Source: Paramarasmius palmivorus
Lineage: Eukaryota; Basidiomycota; Agaricomycetes; Agaricales; Marasmiaceae
Length of the DNA: 52,529 bases
Assembly: GCA_037176845.1 (NCBI GenBank)
Contig: JAYKXP010000235.1
Coordinates: 1-52,529 of the forward strand
Direction: 5' to 3'
Positions 1-11,411 of the stretch are shown in pieces. A program made the position numbers and the translations under genes. Position 1 is the first letter of the stretch; each line of letters starts with the position of its first letter. A model generated the notes under the pieces. The model searched no databases. It was not told the DNA's origin and saw only the letters and a program-made list of their open reading frames with translations.

Positions 1-160
1 AAAAGTTGAATAAATTTCCGATGACGCACTGAATGGCCGAAAAAGCTCTTGACAAGCAATATCTGACGCGATGAGCACGGTCCGCGCTCTCGGAGAAGTT
101 CTGAGTATTATCGAAGTCCTGCCTGGGCTGGGGAATCTGGGGATCTCGGGTCGTTGATGG
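1..160 (-). promoter_or_regulatory. Extra copy of an MDR-oxidoreductase upstream region
   Basis: Positions about 15-95 closely match positions about 2067-2150, which lie upstream of the oxidoreductase at 559-1957. The block TGACGCACT occurs at 22-30, 2076-2084 and 8823-8831. In the two visible genes it lies 105-120 bp before the start codon. By the same spacing, a further copy of the oxidoreductase should begin just left of the window on the minus strand. Positions 161-558 show no gene I can support. The similarity is visible; the outside gene is inferred. Confidence 0.5.
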
Positions 161-558
161 TTGGATCCAAGCAACGTGGCAAAGCCTGAGTCAGCCGCAA
201 ATGTGTATGTCAGGACTCAGTCATTCCATCCATCATCGTCAACGACGCTTCAAGCTTCACATTGGCTTCACACAAGTCGATTGAGTATCACATCACACAA
301 AGGGGAGATTCTTTGTTGTACTCTTATTGAGGGAAGGACATTCATTGTTTCTGTCTACCGTATCGCACGTACCGACGGTATCGTGACAGTGTGAGCGGGA
401 TCAACTTGAAGCTACTCGAAGGATAGTAATCGTGCCCCCGAAAGATGCATGGACATAGGTAGTACGGCGCATGTATCAGAACGAAAGCTTACACTTCTTT
501 TGACTAGTAGAATACAGTTTCTTGCTTCCTATTATACATACATATGTATACATACACT

Positions 559-1957
559 TCAAGCAACCTTGATGACAACTTTCCCGACATGGGCTTGTGA
601 TTCGAGGTATTCGTATGCCTTGATCGTATCCTCGAAAGAGAACACTTTGTCAATGACCGGACGAGTGACATCTGGACGACTGGTAATCAAGCGATTCATC
701 TCCTTGAACCTGAGTCAAAGGATTAGTATTTCCCGATACGAGAAGTAATGAAAGGTCTACGTACAATTCAACAGACCCAACCAGGATACCTCGGATGTTC
801 AGTCCCTTCACGATGGTACTGAGTACTACGTTTGCGACAGTGAGATTTGCATTCTCTTTCTGCATGTAATAGTTATTCACCATCTGGCTCGGGATCTGGC
901 AGAACGGAAAACTTACTGGATCGAGCACACCAATGGCATGAATCCATCCTCCGATTCGTGTGACCTCAAGCGACTTGCCGAAGGTTCCTGGACCACCGAC
1001 TTCGACCGTGTGGTCTACACCACGTCCTTCAGTAATCTTCATGACTTTCTTCTCCCAATCAGGCGTGCTCTTGTAGTTGATCGTGTACTTCGCTCCATAT
1101 AACCTTCCGAGGGCAAGTTTGTCGTCGGATGAGGACGTCAAGATAACCGTGGCGCCCAATGCGACGGCGAATTGAAGCGCGAAACTGGTAACGTTCAGAA
1201 TAGCTCGGGGATGAAGGGAGGAAGTAGGAACTTACATGGACACACCACCAGTGCCTTGAACAAGGACAATGTCGCCTCCTTTCACAGGGACAGGGCCGCT
1301 CAGTGCGTTGTAGGCTGTAAGAGCTGCGCAAGGTAAAGTGGAGGCTTCTTCATAGGATAAATGATCGGGAATAGCAACAAGGGCCTAGTAGTCAATGGTA
1401 GTATTTAGTACTCTCCAAGTCCATACAGATGGCTCATGCACGACCTACTGTTTCATGGAACACCTTGTACTGTGTCAAGACTCCGTCGACACCCCCTCCC
1501 AATGCAGTTGACACCGAAGCCGGCGAAGGATCTCCATAAAGATGCTTCAAGGAGAAGTTTGCACAAACACGGTCTCCGACTGTCCATTGCGTGACTTGTT
1601 CGCCCACAGCGAGGACTTCTCCGGCCATATCAGAACCAGGGACAAGGTATTCGGGTGTTGGAAGGGGATACGTCCCACGGGAAATCAAGAGGTCCCTGAA
1701 CTACGAGCCATGAGATTGAGGGCGGATGGTCAACGTCAGTCGGCATACCTGAAGAGAAACGGCGTGGATCTTGACGAGGACATCGGAAGGCTGAAGTTCA
1801 GAGGGAAGGGTGCTCTCTCTAAACTTAAGATTGTTGTACGACCCAAGCTAGAGTCCACGGAGAGTAGAGTAAGAGGCCGCGAAACAGCAGAAGCTACACA
1901 GGCACTGACCTTGGGGTAATAGAGTTCGCGAGTACTTCTAGGCAAGATCGGTGGCAT
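559..1957 (-). CDS. MDR-superfamily NAD(P)-dependent oxid(o)reductase, intact copy
   Basis: Seven exons: complement(join(559..709,765..859,917..1184,1236..1384,1449..1700,1749..1847,1910..1957)), 1062 nt, 353 residues. It is a medium-chain dehydrogenase/reductase of the alcohol dehydrogenase/quinone reductase type. A GroES-like N-terminal part contains PGSDMAGEV and GDRVCANF. A Rossmann half follows, with the nucleotide loop GTGGVS near residue 178 and the family motifs GRGVDH and VGGPGT. It is probably a cytosolic NAD(P)H-dependent reductase; the substrate is unknown. The ATG at 1957 is chosen because the paralogue at 8717 starts at the same alignment position. An in-frame TTG at 1981 is not needed. 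All exon lengths equal those of the paralogue once its insertion is removed. The next gene, a serine hydrolase, is divergent and about 1.6 kb away. Confidence 0.92.
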
Positions 1958-3503
1958 GACGGGCTTGGTCACCAACAACAAATAGTTTTAGTCCCAATTT
2001 ATAGAGTCCATCCTCGTGAACACGCGGAAGTCTGAATCAGCGATGAGGCTCGAAAAAGTCAAAGGAAATTTCGAATGACGCACTCACATGGACCGAGAAA
2101 GTTCTTGACTTGAAAGTGCTGACGCGATAAGCCCGGCCAGCGCGTTAACAAATATGCCGGCTATCGAGAGCCTGAGGTCTCTTATAGGCTGGAAATGCCC
2201 AAAAGACTTGCAATAGAAGGCTCTGGCTTTGCGATGACAGTCAGGTTCAAGCAATGGTACTGTGGGAAAAGTCAGGTGTCACGAAAATCTTCTCGCCTTC
2301 ATGCCTTCATCATGAGTCTTCATCACTTGCAACTCCTTGTCGTCGGTACGGGACTGTATGCCGCGTCCGTACTCAGTGCATGTATGATATGAAGGTGACC
2401 TCGGTCGGTAGTCTTCGAAACGGTGAGTTTTAACTTCATCCTTCCAGCTTCTGCGGCTGAAAATAGGCACAGCAATCTTCAGCAACTACGACAAAATTGA
2501 CTAGCGGAGAGGACTAGGATGAAACATTGACATATTTGATGGGGTAATCGGTGGAAGGTGGAGTCTCCTAAGCTAGTGTCGACGAGAAGCATGGTACTCA
2601 TTCTTGTTCCAACTAGCAACGTATGATCTTCGGATTACTCGCACATCGATACGCCTAGGACGCGCTACTCCAGAATAAAAACCCCTCGATATTGCGTGGC
2701 CGTACCCTGTGATGTGCCGTTGCCACATCATCTTCACTTGTCGTCGGCCAAACTTCCTTCTTCTTCACCAAGATACCATCTCATCCCCAAAATCCAATAT
2801 CTTGGTGGATTGACACCCTTGCCTATGATCATGAACGTTCGTGACAATGAATAGCTAAACGGAAGCTTCACCAGGCAATGTCGCCAGCTCACCACGTCAT
2901 TTTGTTGGGTTTTTTCTACCTCGAACGTGCCTTGGGAAGTGTGGGGTGCCGTGTCGGGGTGATAGAGATATTCACCCCGAGGTGTAAAATCGTAAGGGGG
3001 CATCGGATTTGCTACGTAACAGCTGTTAAGGTGGCTATACTCAGGTTCGTGTCGAATAGCAATATGATATTGCACAGTCACTGATCACACTTCAGGTCCT
3101 GCGCAATGGTATTGGCACTGGCGACCCTATTCAAACCGAGAACCACCAGAGAGTGCGTGCATGGCTTCATTTCTACCTAATAATCACTAAAGTGCGCACA
3201 AGTGGTTTTTGACCAGTGTTCCACGAGAACTATGGCCGTAATCAACACCGCTTTTTTGGCAAGAAATCCTGTGACCAGCGGCCTCTTTTACCCGCAAGAA
3301 AGCCCCATTCAATATTATCGCTAGGGAATACCAGCGAGCTCCACTGCGCTCGAGAACAGGTCTAGATGCGCACAGATTTGCGTACACTTCTGGCCCATGG
3401 TGAATACTATGTCCAATTGATTTGTGAGATGCAATTAATCACGTTCACGAAGATATCGCTGCGGTTGCGGTCATTAAAGAGCAGTCCCGATGATTATACA
3501 ATG
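1958..3503. other. Divergent intergenic region between oxidoreductase and hydrolase
   Basis: About 1.5 kb between two divergent genes. It contains the TGACGCACT block (2076-2084) shared with the other oxidoreductase upstream regions. The short open frames here have no splice context or recognisable domain, so I call no gene. A shared regulatory role for both genes is possible but not shown. Confidence 0.5.
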
Positions 3504-3512
3504 TATATAAAA
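3504..3512 (+). promoter_or_regulatory. TATA box of the hydrolase gene
   Basis: TATATAAAA lies 39-47 bp before the ATG at 3551, a usual spacing for a fungal core promoter with a short leader. Confidence 0.6.
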
Positions 3513-3550
3513 GGAGGCAGCAAATTCAGGACCTTCAATAATCACCCAAC

Positions 3551-5827
3551 ATGGCGTTACTCGCCTCTTTTCTTTACGCGCTGCTAGCCTCGTCTTTGGC
3601 CCATAATACCAAACAATCGCAGCAGTATACTGGCGTCGCTATCTTGAATCCAAATATGGACGACTTCATTGAGAAAGTCATATCCTCATGGAACTCTCCA
3701 GGGGGTGCTGGTGTTGCAGTCGTCAAGCAACACGAAGATGGATCATGGCAGGTTGAAACAAAGGGCTACGGAATTGCCAATGTAGCAGAGCAGAGTAAGA
3801 TTGATGCTGATTCCTTGTTCTACATTGGGTCAAACAGCAAGGTATGAGTTTGACAAATCATTATTGGGCTTGCCGCTAATCACGACCTTCTCCTGCAGCT
3901 CTTGGCAGCTATCGCCGGCGGCTTGCTTGTTGCCAATGAGAGTCTATCACCGCGTATATCATGGGACACAAAGATCGCCGATGTCCTTCCCGAGAGCATC
4001 TGGAAACTTCAAGATCCGATGGCCTCTGCAGAAACCACCATAACCGACGCCATGAGCCATCGCACAGGGCTTCCAGACCACGTGTCGTCGTACTCCCGAA
4101 CAGATACTGTTGAATCAGTTGTAAGTATGGTCTCAGTTCTGGCGAACGGATGTTAATCACTTCTCCAAAGCTCAAGAAAGCACGTCATCTCAAGCCTTCA
4201 GCTGGTTTCCGCTCAACTTGGCAATACAACAGCATCATGTACAGTCTTTTGGGTTACCTTCCGGCTGCAACCCTTCCTCAGAAACCAGCCCTGGCAACAT
4301 ATCTTAAGACGCACGTCTTCGATCCCCTTGGGTTAACGTCGGCCACCTTTTCTCTTGCCACCGCCAAAAAGAGCGGGAAGCTGGCAGACCCTACTGCGAG
4401 AGAAGGCATCAACAGGACCGAAGACTTGTTCGGGAAGGGTATCACTCGGGTCCTCAGGTATCCAACATGGTTCCAGGAGGATAGTGAAGATGGCGGCTGT
4501 ACGTTCTCCATGTACACATTCCACTGTCGAAGCTGACGGGCTGCATTAGTTATAGCTGGGGCAGGTGGCGCTATAATGAGCGTGAAAGACGTGGTATGTA
4601 CTTCACCGTCTAGATACTTCCTTATCTCAACAATTACATGGTTCACCTTTGAAGGCTAGCTGGCTACAAGTGCTCCTATTAGAAGGACAAAATGCACAGA
4701 CTGGCGAACAGGTCATCCCTCAGGAAGTTATCCGTAAGGTGTCGTCTGGGATATCGGTCGTACTCGCCGAACCGTCAGTATATGTCAATCCTGACCATTC
4801 AGACCTACTGATACATTGAATAGACAATATCCTGAAATGTCGAATGTGGTATACGGTGGTGGTCTATCAAGAGCATCCTACCGCGGAAACGGTACGTTCA
4901 CGGACCAAGCTTTGCTCTTGATCGCACACCAATCATTTTTATTTCAGATGTGATCGAACACAACGGCGGTCTCCCTGGTAAGAAATCCCTTGACCGTTGA
5001 CACCACTGGCATCTCACTTGAGCATTACAACAGGCTATTTTACCCGCATCACTCGCCTACCCAACTCAAAACTTGGTGTTGCCGTTCTGACCAACGACGA
5101 CAATTACGGTGACTTTATCATGGAAATTATCAAATGGCGTATCATTGATGAGGTTCTCGGACTCGAACCTATTGACTGGGACTTGCGGTATGCCCTTCAA
5201 TACCTCGACCTATTGTCCGCTTCTCACCTGACGCTGCAGAATGAGGGCCATGGTCAAAGAAACATACCAGAGCCAGATCTCCGCTGGTGAGGCCCGTCCC
5301 AGTAATCCGACACCCCCTCCCGTACCTTTCGAGCAACTTTCTGGGCTGTATCGGAATCTGGGATATGGCGATTTCGAGTTGTGCTATGTATCAGCTCCAC
5401 CTTCAGACTCCGAATCAGAGTCTTGCAGAAAGTTGCGCGAGGATCAGCCTGTGATGCTACCTGACGCTGTTAGGAAAGACATCCCTACCTTTCTCGCTCG
5501 GTGGGACAGGTTTTGGTACTCCTACGTCAAGCTCGAGTACATTGATGGAGCGTTGTTCTCTTTCCAAGCATTGGAGAGTCAGGTATGTCCGTTTGTTGTA
5601 TCTTCTCATCGCCCAGACTTACGGCACTCTAGCCCACAAATGACACTTCAAAGCCATATTGGACATACAATTTTGAGGAAGTGGCGTCTGCAGCAGAATT
5701 TGCCGTGGAAGATGGAAAGATTGGATTTGGTATGATTGGTGGATTCTGGAGCGCTGGTCCCGGTGTCGAGGATCCTGTTGGAGGTAGCGCTATGGAAAGA
5801 TCAGAGGTTTGGTTTGAGAAGATTTGA
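3551..5827 (+). CDS. Secreted serine beta-lactamase/transpeptidase-like hydrolase, copy 1
   Basis: Ten exons: join(3551..3841,3899..4120,4171..4498,4550..4593,4655..4773,4824..4891,4948..4977,5034..5187,5240..5582,5633..5827), 1794 nt, 597 residues. A hydrophobic start (MALLASFLYALLASSLA) is a likely signal peptide. The fold is that of class C beta-lactamases and penicillin-binding proteins. The nucleophile motif S-x-x-K is SNSK at residues 94-97. The general-base region reads YNS near residue 190, and the third motif H-x-G is HNG near 362. About 190 further residues form the C-terminal domain usual in fungal members, which are thought to be esterases or peptidases; the substrate is unknown. 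The paralogue at 11412 has YNN where this copy has YNS, so the usual Y-x-N asparagine is replaced by serine here. Confidence 0.9.
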
Positions 5828-5949
5828 ACCTTTGTAGAAACCTTTATAGTACTAGGTGGTAAAAGCGCTTGATTTTTGGCGAGTCAAGCCGTAGACTATG
5901 TCGGAACAAGGGCCATACAACTTAGTCTCATTCCTATTCGTACATACAT

Positions 5950-8717
5950 TTAAGCAACTTTGATAACAACCTTCCCTACGTGAGCCTGTGATTCAAGGTA
6001 TTCATATGCCTTGACAGTATCCTCAAAAGAAAACACCTTGTCAACAACTGGACGAGTGGCATCTGGACGAGCAGTGAGCAGGCGATTCATCTCATTGAAC
6101 CTTGACCAATGAATTAGTGTCATCTTTGCTATCAATGAGCATTGTACGTACAGCTCAACAGATCCAACATGGATACCTCGGATGTTGAGTCCTCTCAAGA
6201 TAGCACTGACGATAACGCCTGTCGCAGTGAGATTACTATCTCCTTGCTGCGCGCGAGAGTTATTACCAATTCCAAGGTCAAGAACAACGAAGAACTCACC
6301 AAATCCAGCGCACCAATGGTATGAATAGTTCCTCCAAGCCGAGTGGTCTCAAGCGACTTGCCAAACGTTCCAGGACCACCAATCTCAATAGTATGATCTA
6401 CACCGCGCCCTCCAGTAATCCTTATCACCTCCTTCTCCCAATCGGGAGTCTTCTTGTAGTTGATTGTGTGCTTCGCTCCGTACTTCCTCGCGAGTGCCAG
6501 TTTGTTGTCGGAAGAGGACGTGAGGATGACGGTGGCTCCGATTGTAACGGCGAATTGTAGTGCAAAGCTAGTACCGGCATACGTCGATCAGTCTGGTTAA
6601 TGCGTTTCGGCAGATAAGGAGACGTACATGGACACACCACCGGTACCTTGAACAAGGACAGTGTCGCCTCCTTTCACAGGCACGGGGCCTCTCATCGCAT
6701 TGTAAGCTGTAAGGCCAGCACAAGGTAAAGTGGAGGCTTCCTCGTAGGATAGATGTTCTGGGATCGCAACAAGAACCTGAGTAATCGTGGTGCTCAGTCA
6801 AAGCCCGTTAAGGAATCGCCGTGAACGCACATTTTCTTGAAACACCTTGTACTGTGTTAAGACTCCGTGCACGCCCCCTCCTAGCGCGCTCAATCTCGCC
6901 TCGTGCGTGAGCTCGCCATAGATATGTTTCGTTAGAAAATTCGCGCAAACACGATCTCCGGTTTTCCATTGTGTTACTTGGTCACCCACGGCGAGAACCT
7001 CTCCGGCCATATCAGAACCAGGAACAAGGTTTTCGGGTGTTGGAATGTAGGCTCGGGTCCAGCCGTTCTCCAAAAGGGGAATGAGGTAAAGGCAGAAGAG
7101 CTTCGGAGAACGGCTGGTACCAAGGTCACCAAAATAACCGTGTCACGGAAATGTGACACGGGACTTAGTGAAATTTCGTGTATCCTGCTACTGTTCTGCT
7201 AGCTACTTCGATGGAAATCTTTATTTCCCGCTCTCCGCTCCTTCCCCTCACCTGAAATGTCACGGAATCCATTCGTCGCCACCCTCAGAGTCCGTATCCC
7301 CAAAATCACCGCCAGATTCGTCGTCGTCTATGCCAGAAAAGAGTTCGACATCACTCTCCAAAGTAATGAGTAGCAAAGGTTGGATCATCTGCCCCCCAGT
7401 CCCCAAATGCTTTCGATACAGAGTTCCTTCCTTCCCTAGTCGTCGCTCTCACGCCCGCTTCGTTCTCATCATCAGTCCGTTCATCCGAGTCAACAACAAT
7501 TGGTATATAAGCCTTGTGGTCCATTTGCCGCAACATTGTTCAAGTTGGAGCTTTGTTGGATCCAGAGCTTGGTGCTAGAATGAAATGGAGAGTTGAAGAG
7601 TAAGCTGGGTGTGGATCATGGGGGCTGGGCGGTGGTGGAGAGACCGACGTATTCAGCTGTTAGGTGACCCCGAGATGACGGATGAATCGATGATGGCCTA
7701 GTAGGATTCAACGCAGCTTCAACCTTGGTGAGCTTGATCCCAGTACGCGTAGAGCACAGATCGCTCGTTCACAGTATCCCAGTGGACGCGCCGTTGAATA
7801 GTCAAGTACAACAACACAGTCGCTATCAGCATCATCATCAAAAGTACATCCTACAGCCTTCGACTTCGTACCCAAACCATATCCGGAATCATTCAATACT
7901 CGCAGTCACAAGATCTAGGTGTTATTTCTCATCCCTCTTCATGATAATCTCGCACATCCCGCTCAATACATGAACTAATAGCTACATTAGCATCGACTAT
8001 CACATTCACAATAGCTACGGTCACTTCTATACACACTCTATTGACTCCCAGCATCCAGAGTCCTCATATTGGCAGCCCACTCATGACTCAACTGATGCTA
8101 CGACATATATGTCATTAAACGTCATTTCTTATTCCTATATCCTTCATTGAAGTCTACTGCGTAGTACACAGTCAATTTATAATGATCATAATTCATTTCG
8201 TCGAATTTTGAGACCTTTTGAGGAAGGGACACAGTCACAGTCCAAGCCCGTCTGGTAGCGGAATGCTAATCCAACGCGAAAACGACTAAGTCCTTTGTCA
8301 CATTTCCGTGACACGGTTTTTGGCCTGAGGTTGATCCCAGTCCTTCTGTCGGTTTGCTGCCTGAATTTCCAACCATCAAAAACCGAACCGACAGAACGGT
8401 ACTGGCCACGCGAGTCTAGTTGGAATGCTATACAATCCTTGCGAGATCAAAAGGTCTCTGGACTAGAGGAGAATCAGAAGCAAAGCCTATTCATTGGAAT
8501 CCTGCCTACCTGGAGAGAAACAGCGTGAATTTTGACCAGAACATCGGATGACTTGAGCTCAGAAGGTAGTGCACTTTCTCTGAACTCAAGATTGGTGTAC
8601 GATCCGATCTATGGTTGGCGTAGAATAGATTAACGGCTGCTGTAGACTGGAGGAGTAGACGAGCCTTGCCTTGGGATAGTATAGTTCGCGCGTACTGGTG
8701 GGCAGGTTTGATGTCAT
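5950..8717 (-). pseudogene. MDR oxidoreductase, second copy, interrupted by a transposon
   Basis: Paralogue of the gene at 559-1957 with the same seven exons: 5950..6100, 6152..6246, 6300..6567, 6628..6776, exon 3 in two parts (6831..7047 and 8419..8462), 8510..8608 and 8670..8717. Exon 3 is split by a 1371-bp element between two copies of GTTGGAATG. Counting the duplicated 9 bp once, exon 3 is 252 bp, exactly as in the intact copy, and the frame is continuous on both sides. The GTGGVS loop and GGPGT motif are kept. Intron 1 appears to begin with GC (AAG/GCAAGG) rather than GT; an in-frame GT donor 12 bp further in is an alternative. Unless the element is spliced out, this allele cannot make a full protein. 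The clean frame elsewhere implies a recent insertion. Confidence 0.9.
7048..8418. mobile_element. 1371-bp DNA transposon with a 9-bp target duplication (MULE-like)
   Basis: The element is bounded by direct repeats GTTGGAATG at 7039-7047 and 8419-8427. Its ends are inverted: TAGGCTCGGG on the left and TAGACTCGCG on the right, with CCGTTCT further in. The imperfect inverted repeats are about 122 and 134 bp long and include an almost perfect 21-bp core at 7138-7158 and 8296-8316. The left core is itself a hairpin, CCGTGTCAC-N6-GTGACACGG. The inside holds only short broken frames, for example 7351-7536 on the minus strand and an acidic stretch near 7270-7360, so it looks non-autonomous. A 9-bp duplication with long inverted repeats suits Mutator-like elements, but no transposase was recognised to prove it. 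Confidence 0.88.
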
Positions 8718-9417
8718 GCTGGAATTGATTTGTTCCTCCTAGTCGGATGGACATTTCCAATTTATATCGCTCTTAGCGGAAGCTCTGAAGAGTCAGAATC
8801 AGCGGCCGCGAAGAACAACCATTGACGCACTGTTCGTACCTGGCGAAAGCTTGGGCAAAAAAGCTATCTTCATTGCATGTGCTCATCGATATATTGAAGA
8901 ACTAGCCCAGAGCTCGTTAGGTGTTCTTGGTGTCTGCAATCGGGTCGAAGAGACTGACGCGCTGAAACTTGGAACCATTTTTAAGCCCTTAGGGCCTTAA
9001 TGGTCCACCCAACGACTAACTGAGGATGTCACGTAGATCCTAGTAGCAAGTAAGGCTACGAGAGCAAGAGTAAAAACACAACGCCAACGTGAGCTATGGC
9101 AGGTGAAGGATTTTAAGCTGGTGGAAGGGAGCAGAGTTGTAGCAACCTCGGTCCGGTCTGGTGGAAATTGCCGGAACCGGCCGAACTTGTCCGAACACCA
9201 GAATCTCTCTTCACCACGGTCAACATCAACATCTCCCATACACGCTGGTACCTTCAAGTTCAAGGCCTGGACGAAGCTCTGGTTGGGTCAAGACCGTACG
9301 AGCTCACACAACATCAGTGACGCACCAGAAGGCATAGTACATGAGTGCATATGTGTATATATGTGTGCCTGTGTGCCTGTCGTTCATTGAATTGACGTTC
9401 AAAAGGGTCTAGGACAC
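8718..9417. other. Upstream region of the second oxidoreductase copy
   Basis: It contains the conserved TGACGCACT block at 8823-8831, 106 bp before the start at 8717. The remainder up to the transposon at 9418 shows no gene; the open frame near 9103 lacks an ATG. Confidence 0.45.
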
Positions 9418-11254
9418 GGATTATTCTATTGGGAAACCCGGTTTCCGCCAGAAACCCCAACTTCTCGGCGAGTCGCCGGCCGGTACTAGGTAAGCGCCAG
9501 CAGGCGCTAACACGCTATTTTCCCTTGTCCCCACAATAGTTGACGTACATCGTTGCATGAGGCTTAATGCAAACAATATTCTTCTCTCCAGCAGATGAAT
9601 ACTGATGAAGAATAACATTGAAAAGTGTGCGGCCGTGAACGGCACTAGTATCTAGTAAGAATACTGTCATTCGGTGGTCCAAGTGCCAGCGCGAAGTTTT
9701 TAGGGATTACAGTGAATAATTCTACATCTTGATCTCCTCTCTACCGTACAATCAAGGTCAACCGGGGAAAGGCAATAGTGTCTATAAGCGGGATCATTCA
9801 ACACTCAGCACTCAGTACTCAATGTCTAGCTTGAAACAATGTGTGCGTCACTACTTTTGACTTTTTCTTGTTAACCATAGGTCCATCTCAAAAGCTTCTA
9901 TCACTCCCGTACTAACTATATACTACTTGCTTCATGAGTTTCCCGTATCTGTTGTATTATCTCAGAACCACATCTGGAACTTGATACCTCACTATGTAGC
10001 AGTATATAGCTCGGGTAGTCAAATAGCTCGGGTAGCTACCCCCCCATCTACGTAGCACGGTCCCGGTCTACGAGGTGCTACATGGTGCTACATAGCGAGC
10101 ATTTTTTGATGCTATCAGAAACCGGGTACCCAAAATGACAATGCGTGAGCCAATGAAATCTTCTCGATAGTGGTATGGTCGTCGTTTCTTGCTGCCTTGC
10201 AGCCAGTTGCCGTTCTATGCTATGGTCAATTGAGGTGCATTTTCATTCATTGCAACACGCGTTCTTTAACTATCAACAAATGTACTGTGTTATATGCCAA
10301 CAAACTGAACTACGAGATATGATGCAGGACTCCATCACTGCTAGTGCGCGTGTCCAACGGTTGGAATGTGAGACTGGTGCTTCGAATCCATAGATGTCTT
10401 CAATATGCGGCAGTCGGTGTTCTTGAATTGCTTCCTGACCGTCGAGGGAGCTATCGGTGTCCTCAAGGCGTCCTAATATATGGAGTCAGCCGAAAAGGAA
10501 CACGAAGAAGAGAAGCGTCGACGGCCACGCACCTTGACGATCCCCACTGACAATCACGATATAATCTTCGTTCCTAAGCCTCTTGATGCCCCGTCCTTAC
10601 GCAAAAAAACCTTGAGCCATTGACGTCGGAGGGAAGATTGCTTGACGGTCTGAGCTGAAAAAAAGCTAAGTCAAACTTGAGTGTACATGGCTAAAGTGAA
10701 AACAGTTAAGATTCAACTTGTATACTTCTCTCGAAAAGTAGAATACGCACAAGACTTGCAATATTGTACCCTGGGCATGGATGGTTTCGAACGAAAAGGT
10801 GTTGATTGACGTAAGGAAAATCCCCGTTTCTCAGGCGCCGCATGGTCCTCTTTGGCCAGTAGCTCGGGTAGTACGGAGGTAGCTCGGACGTAGCACTTTT
10901 GCTCTACCAGGCTCTACCCGAGCTACATAGTGGGAGCTCTACTACTCAACAAAATACGGATTCCAGATGCATGCCTAAAATTCAAGCAAAGTTGTTCAAC
11001 TGGGTAAGAACAAGTCGGAAATAAGCGCAAAGCCTGCTTTAATCGCTCCAGGGTGTGGATTTTTTATGCGAGCATTCTGTTGTAGGTGTGCAATGAATGT
11101 ATTTGGCATCTAAATGCAAACCACAAAGCATAAACAATGATGGCTTGAGTCGAGATAGGCAGTTCCATTCGAGACGCCCACGGAGCGCTCGTCGACGTTC
11201 CGGCCGGAATGTGTGGGTTCCTGGCGGAAACCGGGTTTCCCAATAGAATAATCC
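9418..11254. mobile_element. 1837-bp DNA transposon with 40-bp inverted repeats and 9-bp target duplication
   Basis: Direct repeats CTAGGACAC lie at 9409-9417 and 11255-11263. The terminal inverted repeats (9418-9457 and 11215-11254) start GGATTATTCTATTGGGAAAC, are identical for 34 bp and match at 39 of 40 positions. The interior has no credible transposase. It has clusters of AGCTCGGGTAG and its reverse near 10008-10060 and 10860-10930, which look like subterminal repeats. The element lies 158 bp before the first ATG of the hydrolase at 11412, so it has altered that gene's upstream region. The superfamily is not certain: 9 bp fits Mutator-like elements, but the ends differ from the element at 7048. 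Confidence 0.85.
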
Positions 11255-11411
11255 CTAGGACACATCTGGTTCGTCGAGATGTCACTATAGTCGGAGCAGG
11301 GTCGAAGAGTGGCATCATCTGTCAGCGGGCTTGCGAGCAATTGAGTTGGCATATCACTTAAAGAAGGGGGTCATCTCATGCGCTTTTTCTTCACGCACCG
11401 GTGCCTCATCT

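Noticed and set aside
1958..1981. Upstream extension of the first oxidoreductase to 1981
   Set aside because: It starts with TTG, and the paralogue supports the ATG at 1957.
11331..11411. Upstream extension of hydrolase copy 2 to 11331
   Set aside because: The frame starts with TTG and is not hydrophobic. No ATG is available, so 11412 is used.
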